A stretch of DNA of 64,000 nucleotides from Excoecaria cochinchinensis (Eukaryota; Streptophyta; Magnoliopsida; Malpighiales; Euphorbiaceae), in NCBI GenBank assembly GCA_947683425.1, contig CANTUQ010000004.1:11446001-11510000 (forward strand), written 5' to 3'. Under the pieces are notes generated by a model, which was given only the letters and a program-made list of their open reading frames with translations, ran no database searches and had not been told where the DNA came from. Each line of letters begins with the position of its first letter. Position 1 is the stretch's first letter. The translations under genes were made by a program, and so were the position numbers. Shown piece after piece: positions 24,566 to 36,700 of the stretch.

Positions 24566-25367
24566 GAATATGTATTGTTAGTTATTAAGATTAAGTATAC
24601 TGATTTGCATACTTATGAATGTGATCTTGAACTAGCATACGTGCCAAATTTAATACGATGCTATATAGTTCTTTATTGTTAGCTATCGTAGTAATTTTGT
24701 TATATTAGCATGTGTTTACATTCTTGGCATGATAATTGGGTGTGTTAATCATATGAGTATATGACCGCAGTTAGGAACATTTGAATGCGTGGCTATTGTA
24801 TAAAGCATGTATAGTTATCTGTTAAGACTTTATGCATTCGCTGTTGGGTATGTGTTATACCTTGGCGACCGTTGTGAATGGCCGTCTATATTTTTGTATA
24901 GTCTCCCCACTAACCGTTATCGCTTAGCACGGGTTCTTTTCCCCGTGCAGGTGGCAGGTTTGCTTTTGTTCGAGTCGCGCATCTGCAGAGTTGGCCATAT
25001 AGGAGCTAGAAGTTTTGTATCTTGTTCAGCTTTTGTAAATTGGGACTTTTTGTATATCTGTGTAATATGTATATGTAATAATAAGTAAAAATTCTGATGT
25101 AATATTTTAAGCTATGTAAATATTTACACACTTATGCATCTTTCTTACTAGGTTTCTGTTGTATGATTATAAGTATGCATGTGTGTATGTTTTCTCTTAG
25201 TGTATGCGCCTTGGCATAATATGTACGTTCAGCTTCCTCTCTTTAAATTTGAAATTCTTCCGTATTTTTATATGCTTTGTATTGCTTCTATTCGGTAACA
25301 CACTTACTCGTACGGCTTCCTACTCCCTTGCGGATGGGTTCGCCTACGTATGGGTTGGGGTGTTACA
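24566..25367 (+). mobile_element. Variant D-type LTR (D2), right part
   Basis: Continues D2 after the solo LTR and ends GGGTGTTACA at 25367. It carries the double hairpin (24910-24949), here with a perfect GCACGGG/CCCGTGC second stem, and a GTCGCGCATCTGCAG block shared with B2. Short open frames here are not supported as genes. Confidence 0.7.
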
Positions 25368-25661
25368 GATAACAACTGAAGTTAACGATTCATCCTAAAT
25401 ATTGAAATAAAGTATAAATTAAGTAATAGTTGAAAGACTTGATATACATGCAGTTTAAATGAAGAAAGGCTTGTGTGCTCATGCATATATATACTTAATT
25501 AGTCGTGGAAAATTTAGCACGTGTATCTATCACTTGGCATTTTTAACGCTTAGCACGTAGTGTGATTACTGCGTTCAGGTTATAGAAAAAAAAGAAGTGA
25601 TAGTGGCAATGTTATTGATGATTGAAAGAATTTTCGGCAGCGATGATAAAGATATAGGCAT
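25368..25661 (+). mobile_element. Element E, left LTR, fragment 3
   Basis: Non-coding. It includes ACGCTTAGCACG followed by GCGTTCAGGT (about 25556-25590), a decayed copy of the double-hairpin block of the other LTRs. It ends at GGCAT, the target site of B2. Confidence 0.45.
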
Positions 25662-27964
25662 TGTAACGACCCAAAAAGGGCATAGTTGGAATTCACGAGC
25701 TAAGTCAGAAAATTAAAGATATTTTAGTAATTTGTGCATGAGGAAATTGGGATATTAAGGATTTAATTGCAAAAAAAAAAATTTAAATTAAAGAAATTAA
25801 GTGAAGTAATTATTTAGTGTGTGTGTGGTGTGTGGTACCAAGGATGTAAAGTGTATGTAAGGAATTATCTAATGTGTGGAGTGTATGGTGACTTGGGGCA
25901 TGAAAGTCTAAGTTGGTTTTTGGTCTAATAGGATTGAGGCATGCGGCTTGAGGTTGGTGGGAGCAATTAATGGGATTGAAAGAGAGAGAGGGAGTGGTTC
26001 CTTGCTGCCCTTGGAAGCTATCACCTCCCCTCCTTCTTGCTCTCCCATTCCCTTGCTCTCTCTTTCTCATTTCATTGCTTTTCTTTCCTCTTCTCTTGGT
26101 GTTCTTCATGATTTGAATGGGTTTTTTTTTAGTTGTGGAGCTGGTTTTGAAAGATTCAGAAGAGAGAAGGAAGAGCAAAGGGAAAGAGAAAGTTGGATTT
26201 GTGAAGGAATTGGATTGAAGCTTCACTTTTGAGGTTTGGGAGTTTGTTTGCTCTATTTTCTCACTTTGGATTATGTGTGTTTTGTGTTTAAATTTCTGGA
26301 ATTGTGAATGTTTTGTATGTGTTTATACATGTACTGAAATTGAGTAGTGATAGTGGTAAAATGCAAGTGTTATAGTGATAATATATATGTGATATTGAGG
26401 TTATTTGAGCTTAGCATGTTTGCATGAATTGAGTTAAGTTTAATGGTGAAAATTATATCTATAAATGATTTTGAGCATGTTAGATTTAATGTGTTTGGTA
26501 ATTTGAAGAGTGTAAGCATGATGGGTTAAAGTGGTTTTACGTTGGGAGTATAGTTTGCATGTAAACAAGTGTGATTTTCAGCAAAATCTGGGCTCTGGGC
26601 AGTTTATACGGCGGTAAGGAAGGGCGTACCGCCGTGTAATCCTATTATGTCCTTGTGATTTTGGCTTCCCGTCGTTTTACACGGTGGTAAGAGAGTTCCA
26701 TATCGCCGTGTAACATGTTACACGGTGGTAAGTAGAGTGCATACTGCCGTGTAACTCTCCCCTGTTTCCCTTATTTGTTGATCCTTTCCCTCGGCGGTTA
26801 GGGCTCGCTCTATACCACCATGTGGGGTATCTTACACAGCAGTAAGGCATCCCCATACCGCCGTGTAACCCTCTCCTATCTTTGAAATTTATTTTTTTAA
26901 AATGGTGTTTGATTTTGGGGGATTTGCATACTACATTAAAAGCCATGTTTTTCTTGAAATTCATCTTAAAAATCCTTTGCATCGTTTCTCACACTTTCAT
27001 GGGTCAAGTTTTGCTTTTCATTATTAATATTAGTGCCCTAGAATTGTGTAATGCCTATGCTACGTTAGTGTTTAATTTTGATTCTTGCATGCTTAGATGA
27101 GTGATTATTGCTCCGCTAGTGTTTCACTTAGTTTTTGTGTATTTGTCCAATGTTGGGTTTCGTGTGTGTGGGTTAAGCCTGAAATGTCATGTTAGTGGAT
27201 AGATAAGCATGCTTATAAAAGGATAGTGAGTGCAGCTGCTAGTGTTGACCCCGTTTTGGGTCTAGTGATTTTTGTTGACCTTCGTTATGGTCTAGTGAAA
27301 ATGCTTTGAGGCTTCGGTCTCCCGTGTAGTGTTCCCGTATCCACCTCCAATGAAATTTAGGCTATGGTTAGTAATGTTCGATTTTTCTTTCGTAGTGAAG
27401 TGTTATGAAAATTATGTGAATCCAATATGTGTATTTTGCTTTGCGCGTGCTGTTATTAAATTAAGCATTCTATAGTGATTATGATCCTTATATCTCTGTT
27501 TTGTTACTTAGATATTTCTGTATGGTTATGCATATATTTATATTTAAGGGTTACTGCTTGATTTTATTGTATAGTGTTCTGTTGCCCTTGTTCTTCTCTA
27601 CTAAGCATTATCGCTTAGCACGGGCTATTTTCCCGTGTAGGTGGCAGGTTTTGTCGGTTTCGTCGCGCATCTGCAGGGTTGGCCACTAGGAGTAAAGTCT
27701 TTATTTATTTTGTACTCCTCCTGCATTCTTTTTGTATATGTATTATTTTGGATTGTGGCATATGTAATTTTTGTTATAGATCCTTATGTCATTTTCTGAA
27801 TGATATATTTAATATATTTTAATTTAATATTAAGATTATGAGCTTTATTTTTCTTTAATTGTTACTGTTATTGTACGCTTTCGCTATGATATGTGTGCAT
27901 GTCTTTGAGTGAGCGTGTGGTAGCACACCGGCATCCTTCCAACGAGGGCATCGGGGGTGTTACA
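25662..27964 (+). repeat. B2 5' LTR
   Basis: 2303 bp from TGTAACGACCC to GGTGTTACA. It holds the ACACGGCGGTA cassette (26600-26875), hairpin-array domain (27182-27358) with a TATAAAA just inside it (27214), and the double hairpin (27601-27641). Confidence 0.9.
26600..26875 (+). repeat. ACACGGCGGTA cassette in B2 5' LTR
   Basis: Several inverted units of the form TTACACGGCGGTAAG, 6-10 bases, CCATACCGCCGTGTAA, partly decayed. The same type lies at 29400-29665 (B2 3' LTR) and, in an unrelated superfamily lineage, at 42145-42385 and 49365-49670. Confidence 0.9.
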
Positions 27965-27969
27965 AGTTT

Positions 27970-27983
27970 TGGTATCAGAGCGC
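27970..27983 (+). other. B2 primer binding site, initiator Met tRNA type
   Basis: TGGTATCAGAGCGC lies five bases after the LTR end, matching the usual initiator tRNA-Met site TGGTATCAGAGC. Confidence 0.9.
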
Positions 27984-28094
27984 TGGTTTAGGCGGTTCTG
28001 GTTGTCTTCAATTATTAAGTGTCGAGTCTTTGCATGCGAGTCCGTTTTGTGTTGTGGCCTAATGCAGATGTGTCTTGTCTTGTGTAGTGTCTTG

Positions 28095-28911
28095 ATGGAG
28101 TCTGATCCAACTGAAAACGTGGGTGAGACAACGGGCAGTGTGAATGCAGTTAGAGTTGAGGAACCTACTTTGTAGCATCAGCTGGATGAGAGTCATGGTA
28201 TGCCCGGAATAGGATTTGAGAATCCGGCTTTAGTGCAAGGTTTGCTTCAGTTAGTGGACAAGTTAGCGGCTCCAAAGGCTCCTATGGAGTTATTGAGAAA
28301 GAGAGGAGCTGAAGATTTTTAGGGAACTACATTAGATTAATCGGATGTGGCCGAGTTCTAGATTGAGAAAGTGGATCGGATTTTGTAAGAGACTAACTAT
28401 CCTGCAAATCAGAGGGCATCTTGTGCAGTGTTGCTACTTCAAGGGTCAGCGTATGATTGGTGGAAGCTTGTGTTGCGGAATCCTCAATGACTGGCTGAGT
28501 TGACATGGGATTTCTTCAAGCAAGAGTTTGATAGAAATATATGACTGATGCATATATAGAGGCTAAATGGAAGGAGTTTATAAGTCTTAAGCAGAGGAGC
28601 ATGTCAGTTAGCGACTACGAGAAAGAGTTCAGTCGCTTGAGCAAGTATGTGCCTGAGATGTTATTGATTGAAAAGTTCAAGTGTCAGCATTTTCAAGACG
28701 GGTTAAGAGAAGTGATTTAAGGTCCCTTATCGGTGATGGTGGTTATGCAACCGGTTGGGTATTATCAGCTAGGGGCAGCAGCAATCAAGTTAGAAGAATC
28801 TGAGATGATTAAGCAAAAGATGGAGCAAAAAAGGAAGGCACCAGATAGCGGAGGAGTGGTAGGAAAGCAACAGGCGTCCCGAGTGGCCAAGGAGCGAAGG
28901 GCTCGGTTCTA
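28095..28911 (+). pseudogene. B2 gag, decayed
   Basis: It begins with an ATG at 28095 and is homologous along its length to the C gag (53395 onward), with recognisable LRKRGAEDF, YDWW-like and LSKYVPE phrases. It is a retrotransposon capsid gene that forms particles around element RNA. At least six in-frame stops are visible (for example 28174, 28319, 28337) and a one-base deletion near 28537 shifts the frame. Nearly all the stops fit a C-to-T change at a Gln or Arg codon or a G-to-A change at Trp. Confidence 0.75.
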
Positions 28912-29304
28912 GTGCGTTCCGAAGTGGGGAGTATAGCACTACCCTCTAGTAGGGGAAGTACAATCCCAGAGTGCGAGCATTGTCAGAAACGCCATTGGGG
29001 CGAGTGTAGAAGGGTCTCTGGAGCATGCTTCAGATGTGGAAGCAAAGATCATATGGTGGCAAATTGTCCGGACCGAAGAGAGCTTCATGATCAACCCGAG
29101 AGTAGAGTGAGTGGACAAAGATCGAGAGGGAATCGAAGTGGAAGAGGCAGTGGACGACCTTCACAGGTGCAGTCGGAGACAATGCAAAAGCCGCCAACTG
29201 AAGAAGTGTATGTGCGTCCGCGAGTGTATGCAATGCTTGGAGAGAATGCGACTGATCGAGCAAGACCTTCTTGTGAGTTGTGTAATTTGCTTTTGTTATG
29301 TTAG
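28912..29304 (+). pseudogene. B2 gag C-terminus with CCHC zinc knuckle
   Basis: An open stretch contains CFRCGSKDHMVANC, a canonical CX2CX4HX4C nucleocapsid knuckle that binds element RNA. An upstream CEHCQKRHWGEC gives a second cysteine cluster. A basic Arg/Gly/Ser-rich tail follows. The frame runs into the deletion junction near 29305, after which the sequence is LTR, so its last residues are not gag. Homologous to 54220-54585 in C (CFKCGGMDHMFTNC). Confidence 0.8.
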
Positions 29305-29305
29305 G

Positions 29306-30754
29306 TTTGAAGAGTGTATGGATGATGGGTTAAAGTGGTTTTGAGTTGGGAGTATAGTTTGCATGTAAACAAGTGTGTTTTTCGGCAAAATCTGGGTTCT
29401 GGGCGGTTTACACGGCAGTAAGGAAGGGCATACCACAATGTAATCCTATTCTATCCTTCTGATTTTGGCTTCCGGTCGTTTTACACGGTGGTAAGAGATT
29501 TCCATAGTACCGTGTAACATGTTACACGGCGGTAAGGAGAGTGCATACCGACTCGCCCTTCCCTTATTTGTTGATCCTTTCACACGGTGGTTAGGGCTGG
29601 CTCTATACCACCGTGTGGGGTATCTTACACGGCGGTAAGGCATCCCTATACCACTGTGTAACCCTCTCCTGTCTTTGAAATTTGTTTTTTTAAAATGGTG
29701 TTTGATTTTGGGGGATTTGCATACTACCTTAAAAGCCATGTTTTTCCTGAAATTCATCTTAAAAATCCTTTGCATCGTTTCTCACTCTTGCATGGGTCAG
29801 GTTTTGCTTTTCATTATTAATATTAGTGCCCTGGAATTGTGTAATGCCTTTGCTACGCTAGTGTTTAATTTTGATTCTGGCATGCTTTGATGAGTGATTA
29901 TTGCTCCGCTAGTGTTTGACTTAGTTTTTGCGTATTTGTCTAATGTTTTCGTGTGTGTGGGTTAAGCCTGAAATGTCATGTTAGTGGATAGATAAGTATG
30001 CTTATAAAGGGATAGTGAGTGCAGCTGCTAGTGTTGACCCCGTTTCGGGTCTAGTGATTTTGGTTGACCTCCGTTATGGTCTAGTGAAAATGTTTTGAGG
30101 ATTCGATCTCCCATGTAGTGTTCTCGTGTCCACCTCCAGTGAAATTCAGGCTATGGTTAGTAATGTTCGGTTTTTCTTTCGTAGTGAAGTGTTATGAAAA
30201 TTATTTGAATCCAATTAGTGTATTTTGCTTTGCGCGTACTGCTATGAAATTAAGCATTCTTATAGTGATTATGATCCTTGTATCTCTGTTTTGTTACTTA
30301 GAGATTTCTGTATGGTTATGTATATATTTATATTTGAGGGTTATTGCTTGATTTTATTGTATAGTGTTCTATTGTCCTTGTTCCTCCCAGCTAAGCATTA
30401 TCGCTTAGCACGGGCTATTTTTCCATGTAGGTGGCAGGTTTTGTCGGTTTCGTCGCACATCTGCAGGGTTGGCCACTAGGAGTAGAGTCTTTATTTATTT
30501 TGTACTCCTCCTGCATTCTTTTTGTATATGTATTATTTTGCATTGTGGCATATGTAATTTTTGTTATAGATCCTTATGTAATTTTCTGAATGATATATTT
30601 AATATATTTTAATTTAATGTTAAGATTATGAGTTTTATTTTGCTTTAATTGTTACTGTTAGTGTATGCTTCCGCTACGATATATATGCGTGTCTCTGAGT
30701 GAGCATGTGGTAGCGCACCGGCGTCCTTCCAATGGGGGCGTCGTGGGTGTTACA
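29306..30754 (+). repeat. B2 3' LTR, first 840 bp missing
   Basis: Matches 26502-27964 of the 5' LTR. It carries the ACACGGCGGTA cassette (29400-29665), hairpin array (29971-30147) and double hairpin (30391-30431). The join starts at TTTGAAGAGTG in both copies. Confidence 0.9.
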
Positions 30755-30973
30755 GGCATGGCATGTATACGACTGCAAATGGATGAACATGAGATTGTAC
30801 AGGATAAGTATATGAATGGTGTGTTAGTGTAATTGTTATGTTATTATATATATATGATTGTGATTGTTGAAAAAAACATATTTCACTAAATCTGATAAAG
30901 TGCATTACAGTGTATTCCAGCGTAGTGTGGTGACATCAGATATCCATATCATATACGGGTATAGGGTGTTACA
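30755..30973 (+). mobile_element. Element E, left LTR, end
   Basis: After the GGCAT duplication of B2 the E LTR resumes and ends ATAGGGTGTTACA at 30973, next to a degraded primer binding site. Confidence 0.6.
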
Positions 30974-31272
30974 TTTTATTGGTAGCAGATCAAAGGTTTA
31001 GGCAGTCCTAAGATCGATAATAGTGTAATAAGGATGAAGTGATACGTATACATACAATGAATAGGTATTGATGACAGAAGTGGTTGAATGTATTTGAGGA
31101 AATATTAGGATAGCTTAAGTTTACTGAATTATAAAGGATGTAAGGTATGATGGCTAATGGAAAGTAAATGGATCTCCTGAACTGAAAGTCCCCACAGCAT
31201 AATGGTTGTGACCTGTGATTGTGGTACATAAGGAGAATTTTGAGGACGAAATTTTTTTAAGTGGGGGAGAAT
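30974..31272 (+). mobile_element. Element E internal region, about 300 bp
   Basis: It begins with TGGTAGCAGATC (30980-30991), two mismatches from the iMet site TGGTATCAGAGC. It ends with TTTTGAGGACGAAAT and the polypurine tract AAGTGGGGGAGAA (31259-31271), directly followed by an LTR start. There is no coding content, so gag and pol are gone while all three cis sites remain. It could be a non-autonomous form or a deletion product. Confidence 0.65.
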
Positions 31273-33440
31273 TGTAATTGCTCAAATAGCGGGTTAGTAG
31301 TGATCAGTAAATTCTACAGAGTCCGTTGTGCGGTTTTGGAGTGAAATTGACAGCTTGAGTACCTTTGATTATAAAAGAGTAAAAAGGTTAAACGTGCTCA
31401 AGCCAGGGAAGCCCCCGGATGGGTAACCTCCCGAGAAGCCGGTAAAAAAATATATTTTATTTGACTATTGATAATTACAAGCTATAAGGAGTCTGATGGT
31501 AAAATTTGGAGTGCAAATGAGGTCAAATAGGTCCCCAAAAGTCAAACTAAAGAAAAGCCTCTAGTTTGAGTCAAATAGTAACCAAGTTTGACCAAGCTTT
31601 GACTTAATTTTAAAAATAGTAAATGAGGTCTAAATGATGTTTTGTGGGTTATAAAATGGTTTTAAATAATTTTTATAAATTTTTGACAGTAATAAATTAG
31701 TAATTTACGGCATAACTGAACAGTGTTGAATCGGACCAGATTAATGAACCGAACCACAAACGGACTTCGATTAAGCTGAAATTTTTCATGGAGACTATAT
31801 TTGATATTCTAAGAATGATTTAATTGGATTTGAGAGGAAATGATAAAAATCATCTTGGGTTGGTTTATGGCCTAAAAATAAAAAATTGGTTCAAACCGGT
31901 TCGACCACTTTGATTGGACCTATTCCGATTCAATTTCCCTTATATATAAACCCCCCTTAAGCTGGATTTCTCTGGAGAAACCCTAGAGATGCCGCCTCAC
32001 CTCCCCGGCTCCATAGTCGCATTGTCTTCTCTTAACTTTCCTCCATTTTTCTTCAATTCCCTCTTCATCACTCCCCAAATCCAAGCCTCCTAAGTAAAGT
32101 TCAGCCTCTCTAGAATCTAGTGGTTGTGATTGGAGTTCATTTGAAGTGGAAAAAGTGGGAGAAAATAAGTGGAAAAGTTTATGTGTCAAATTGAGGTATG
32201 TAAAGTTGATATTTTTAAATTGGTTTAAAGGTTCAAATAGGTACTTTAGGATGTCTACAGTTTGTTTATGTAATTATATTACATAAAGGAAGCAAATTTA
32301 TGGTTATTTCTTTGATGATTATATTCGGCCACTTAAGGAAGATAAAGGAGATGATGGTCTTTCAAGGACTTAAGGCAAGGAAAGGATGCTTAAGAGTTCT
32401 AGAACAAGAAAATGAGGTTAGTGGACACAATTCCTCCTTTTTCCATGTTTAAAGTTTGATTTTAGGTTATGTTTAAGAACTAAGTGTGTGATATATGCAT
32501 GTTTAATTGAATTTAATCTTATAATCATGCTTATAAAGGCTAAAAATGAAGTTTTAAATGGTTAAAATGGAAAGATAAAACTTTGGTGATGATGTTGTAG
32601 TTAGGCCGAATGGTATGATGATGTTTTCCCATAGTATGTTTTGATATTTATGTCATTTTAATGATGTATAAATGATGTTTGACATGAGATCTAGTTATTA
32701 GGATGGATAAGAGAAAGAAAAATAGCCATAATGGATGTTGAACACATAGGCCAAATGGTATAAGCATGTAAAAATATGATTTTGATGTGTTTTTATGTGA
32801 ATTAATGGCATGACTATGTTAATGGACATGTAAAAGCTAGATGAATATTAAAGGTGATAAAAAGAATTTTTGATGAATGTGTAATATGTTGACCGAATGG
32901 TGTGTATGGTGTTATACATGAAAATGTTATGATATTATGACATATTAAGGCATAACTAGGTTAATTAACTTGAAATCTAATCAAATGTATGAAAAATGAG
33001 ATGATAATAATTCATGGTAAAATAATGGTATCTTAGTCGAATAGTATGTATAGAAATATTAATATGTAGTTTGATGGTTTGATGAATTTAATGCAATCAA
33101 ATGGTAATAGAATGAAAATGAAGTGTATAATGATTGATTGAGACTGAAAACAATGGAATGGTATGGCGAGATTTCATTAATTGTGTATGTTTTAACTTGA
33201 AATATAATAATGGAATGATTAATGCCCTTAGTAGTAGTCTGGTGGTTAAATCTAGCTCAGGATATAATTGGCCAGTCATAAAAACACTATCCTCAGAATA
33301 TAATTGGCTAGCCATAGGAACACTATACCGTGGTGGTGAGCATGATGTCTCACCTTTTGTAGGCCAACGACGGTCCTACTAAAATGTTGAAATGTAGGGG
33401 TTGTCCTTCGGGGTCCTTCTAAAATGTATTAAAATAAAAT
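31273..33440 (+). repeat. Element E right LTR, 3' end missing
   Basis: It starts TGTAATTGCTCAAATAGC after the polypurine tract. A TATATATAAA box (about 31943) is followed by GAGAAACCCTAGAGATG. From 33165 it matches 684-905 of the left LTR and carries GTGAG...CTCAC and GTAGGCC...GGTCCTAC hairpins. Homology stops near 33440, where minus-strand Athila-type DNA begins; about half of the expected LTR is missing. Confidence 0.65.
31942..31951 (+). promoter_or_regulatory. Candidate TATA box in E right LTR
   Basis: TATATATAAA followed by a C-run and a pyrimidine-rich leader. Position about 670 bp into the LTR is plausible for a U3/R boundary. Start site not known. Confidence 0.45.
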
Positions 33441-33724
33441 GTAGGGGTGGTCCTTTAAGAAAATTATGCACATACTCATTGAAGCAAAACGTTAAACACT
33501 TGGTGGGCAGAAATTTTTGGCAAACAAAATAAACACTCTCATGTATTCTCCACACCCCTTTCATCCATGTTATCACAAAACAATCCAACAATTAAATAAG
33601 AAACACAAATTACACCCTAATTGTTACAAAAAGAAAAAAATGAGGAAAAAGGAAAATGGAAATACCTAACATCAATGAACAACAGAAAGAGGGAAAAAGG
33701 AAGAAAACTTACTTGGAGTGTAGG
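33441..33724 (-). mobile_element. Athila spacer, part left of element D
   Basis: Non-coding. On the minus strand it continues the post-pol spacer of the Athila element at 41972-42617, from which D separates it; GTAGG is duplicated at 33720-33724 and 41967-41971. Identity is inferred from layout. Confidence 0.45.
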
Positions 33725-36700
33725 TGTCACACCCCATTTGCCCCCTAGTTGAATGAGCCACTTGTGTATGTGTGTGCATTTGCATAAGTCTAGTATAATA
33801 AGGGCATTTTGGTAATATTGCATGAATTGGAGTTTTTCTGGTGCGTGTGTGTGTGTATAGCACTATGGTGCAAATTAGTTGGGTCAGATTTGTGTGTGCA
33901 TGAGTGCATCATTGTAGTGTATGCATTGGAGTTGCATTGTGTGTGGTTGAGTGCACATTTGTAGGGTATGCATTAGTTGGGAGAATCTTGTGTGTGTGTG
34001 ATGAATGTTTGTAGTGTATGAGTGGTTGATTTCCACCACTAGAGAGATGCCATGTGTCTAGGGTTGGCTAAGGGTAAGTAAAAGGCGGAAAGGGAATTAG
34101 GAAATCAGATTTTCCCATTCCTTTTTCCCGTTCCTCTCCTCCCTTTACTGCTCTTCTTCCTCTTCTTCACTGTTTAGTTGCCCTAGCTTGGACTCAAGAC
34201 TTAGTTGGTGGAAATTGGTCATTATATAGCATTTTAAAGGTAAATCTACTGCATTTATTCTCCTTTTCTTCATTTGGTTCTTCTCCTTCTTCTTTTACTT
34301 TCCTTATTTTATGGTTTTGGGTTTGAAGTTGGGTTTTTGTGTTTGTGTGTTTGGTTGATTTGTTGCTTAGTTGAGCCTCCTCGTGAGCCAAAGGGCAAGG
34401 AGAAGGCTGGACCTAGTGGATCCAAGCTATAGGAGCAAAGGATTTGAAGGTTTGGGAATTTCTTGCTTTTGCATGTAAATATGTTCATGTATGAGTTTTG
34501 ATGATTTCTTAGAATTAGGTTGTTATGTGGTTTTTATTTTGATGTATATGCTATGGGTTGTTGATTTGGAGTGTGGATCTTGCAAGAGCTTGAGTTGATT
34601 TTGGTAATTTGGGAATTGATGTGGTTTTGGGCATAAATTGGGTTTTTACTTGATTCTTGAATTGGAAGTTTAAATTCATGTATTGTATGAAATTTCTTGT
34701 TAATAATTGTTGTATTATGGTTGTTGATGCAATTGGATGGCTGGGTTTGAGGTAAGAGGTTCATGGTTGAATTTTGTGTGTTGTTGGATGATTTTGGAAG
34801 GAGGAATTTCTGCAAAATTCTGCAGATTTTCGAAATCCCGACACTGTCGCGAGCGCGACAGAGAGCGGTGATTGGAGCTTCGCTGTCGCGAGAACGCGAT
34901 CCCGTCGCGATCCCACGATAGCCGAGGTGTTGAGCATCCTTTGTCGCGAGCGCGACAGAGCGCGATGCTGGCTGAGTGCTATCGCGAGCACGCGATTCGT
35001 CGCGAGCCCGCGACAACAATAATTGTTCTCTGTCGCGATCATGACATCCGTCGCGAGCGCGACAGAGCCTTGCCTTTCCGTCCTCCTTGCGGTCGCAAAA
35101 TCCGTCGCGCGCGCAGCAAAGAGACTTCGGCCTCTATCGCGAGCGAGACAGACGTCGCGAGCGCGACAGTCCCTGCATGCTGAATGAGTTTTTCCTTCGT
35201 TGCGCGTGTTTTTTTGAATTCCAGTTTCCTTTAGTGCTTATGAGATTTATGCTTTACATTTTATGAATTATATGAATGCGGATCCATGATACGATTATGA
35301 ACACATATGATAATGGTTTTGGAAATTATGAAATGGATTGAATGGTTTATGCATGACCTGCTAGAGTTTAGTAAGTGGATAGTTAGGCATGCCTAATAGA
35401 GTCTTTGAGCTGCAGCGCCCTTTGAATGTTTGGACCCCGATCAGGTCCCCGTTTGGTTCCTCGCGAACCCTTATGTGATAGGATCTTGTTTAAGATCCCC
35501 TTTGAAAATGTTTTGTGAAAGTTAAAAGGAAAAAGTAAAATTGGTTTTCTTGGCTCGTACCCGTAAAGTACTGTCCATATACTCGTTATCCACTCCCTCG
35601 AGTCAGCAGGTGCCTTGTATGGATTGTAATATGAGAAAATGTATGTGATATATGTATGGATTCAATGATGAAAAGTATAACCTGTCTTGAGGATATGAAT
35701 ATTGTTATGAACTTTCTGATGGATGGCTTTATGTATGTGAGCATGAGTATATGTTATTGTTATGCCATGATTATTGTATTTATGTACTTGAAGTACGCAT
35801 GTGTATTGCCTTGACAACCGTTGTGAATGGTTGTCCTTATCCTATATGTGTGTTTCCCCACTAAGCGTTTATCGCTTAGCACGGTGAGTTTACCCGTGCA
35901 GGTGCGGAAGGAGTGTGCTTGGGAGAGTCGCCGCCATTGAAGCCAACACAACAGGGTCTTAGTGTAGGGCTTTATTTTTGGTGGTTTGAGGATTCTTTTT
36001 GTATCGAACTCCCTTATTGGTTATGTAATAGCTTCCACTTTTGTATACGTATTTTGGGAATTGTAATTATCTGTTGTATATCTCTTAGTTGATCAGAACA
36101 GTAATGTAATGCTTCTGTTATATTAATGCATGATCAGCTTTACATGAATGGTGTTGTAAAGTTGTAAATTACCCTGTATTTCGGTATGTATGTTTATGTA
36201 CGAATGTATGTATATTCTGTATCTGTGTGGTGGCACCTTTACTCATATGGCATCTCACTCCTTATCGGATGGGATCGCCTAAGTACGGGTAAGGGGTGTT
36301 ACAAGTTGTGGTATCAGAGCTCCGGTTTAGGCGTTTCTGGGTGATTATTTATGTGATGCTATGTGTGGATATGTCTATGTCTAGGGCTGTGTTGGCTGAT
36401 GCGGTTGTCCTCTTGTTTGTTAGATGAACTCTGATTCTGCTCATGGTGCCCTCGAGGAGTCCGCTAAAAGTGTGAATCCTCCAGCGGTAGATCCGTCTGT
36501 TTCTGTTTTTGTATCGGCTCAACGTGCTAGGGTCTAGCCCGAGGCCGCTGCCATGCCTTTTGAGGCGATGTTCAGATTGCATCAGGACATGGCTCGGGTT
36601 TTGGAAAGGGTGACTGTCCCGAAGGCTCCGATAGAGAGTTTGAGAAGAGCTGGTGTCGAGGATTTTTATGGAACTGGGCTTGATGAATCAGAGATAGCTG

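Larger units (their letters stand above)
25662..30754 (+). mobile_element. Element B2: deleted Tekay-like retrotransposon
   Basis: It is bounded by TGTAACGACCC and GGGTGTTACA and flanked by an exact GGCAT duplication (25657-25661 and 30755-30759). It has a 5' LTR, an iMet-type primer binding site, a decayed gag and a CCHC knuckle. The sequence then jumps at about 29305 directly into the middle of the 3' LTR, removing pol, the polypurine tract and the first 840 bp of that LTR. Confidence 0.9.
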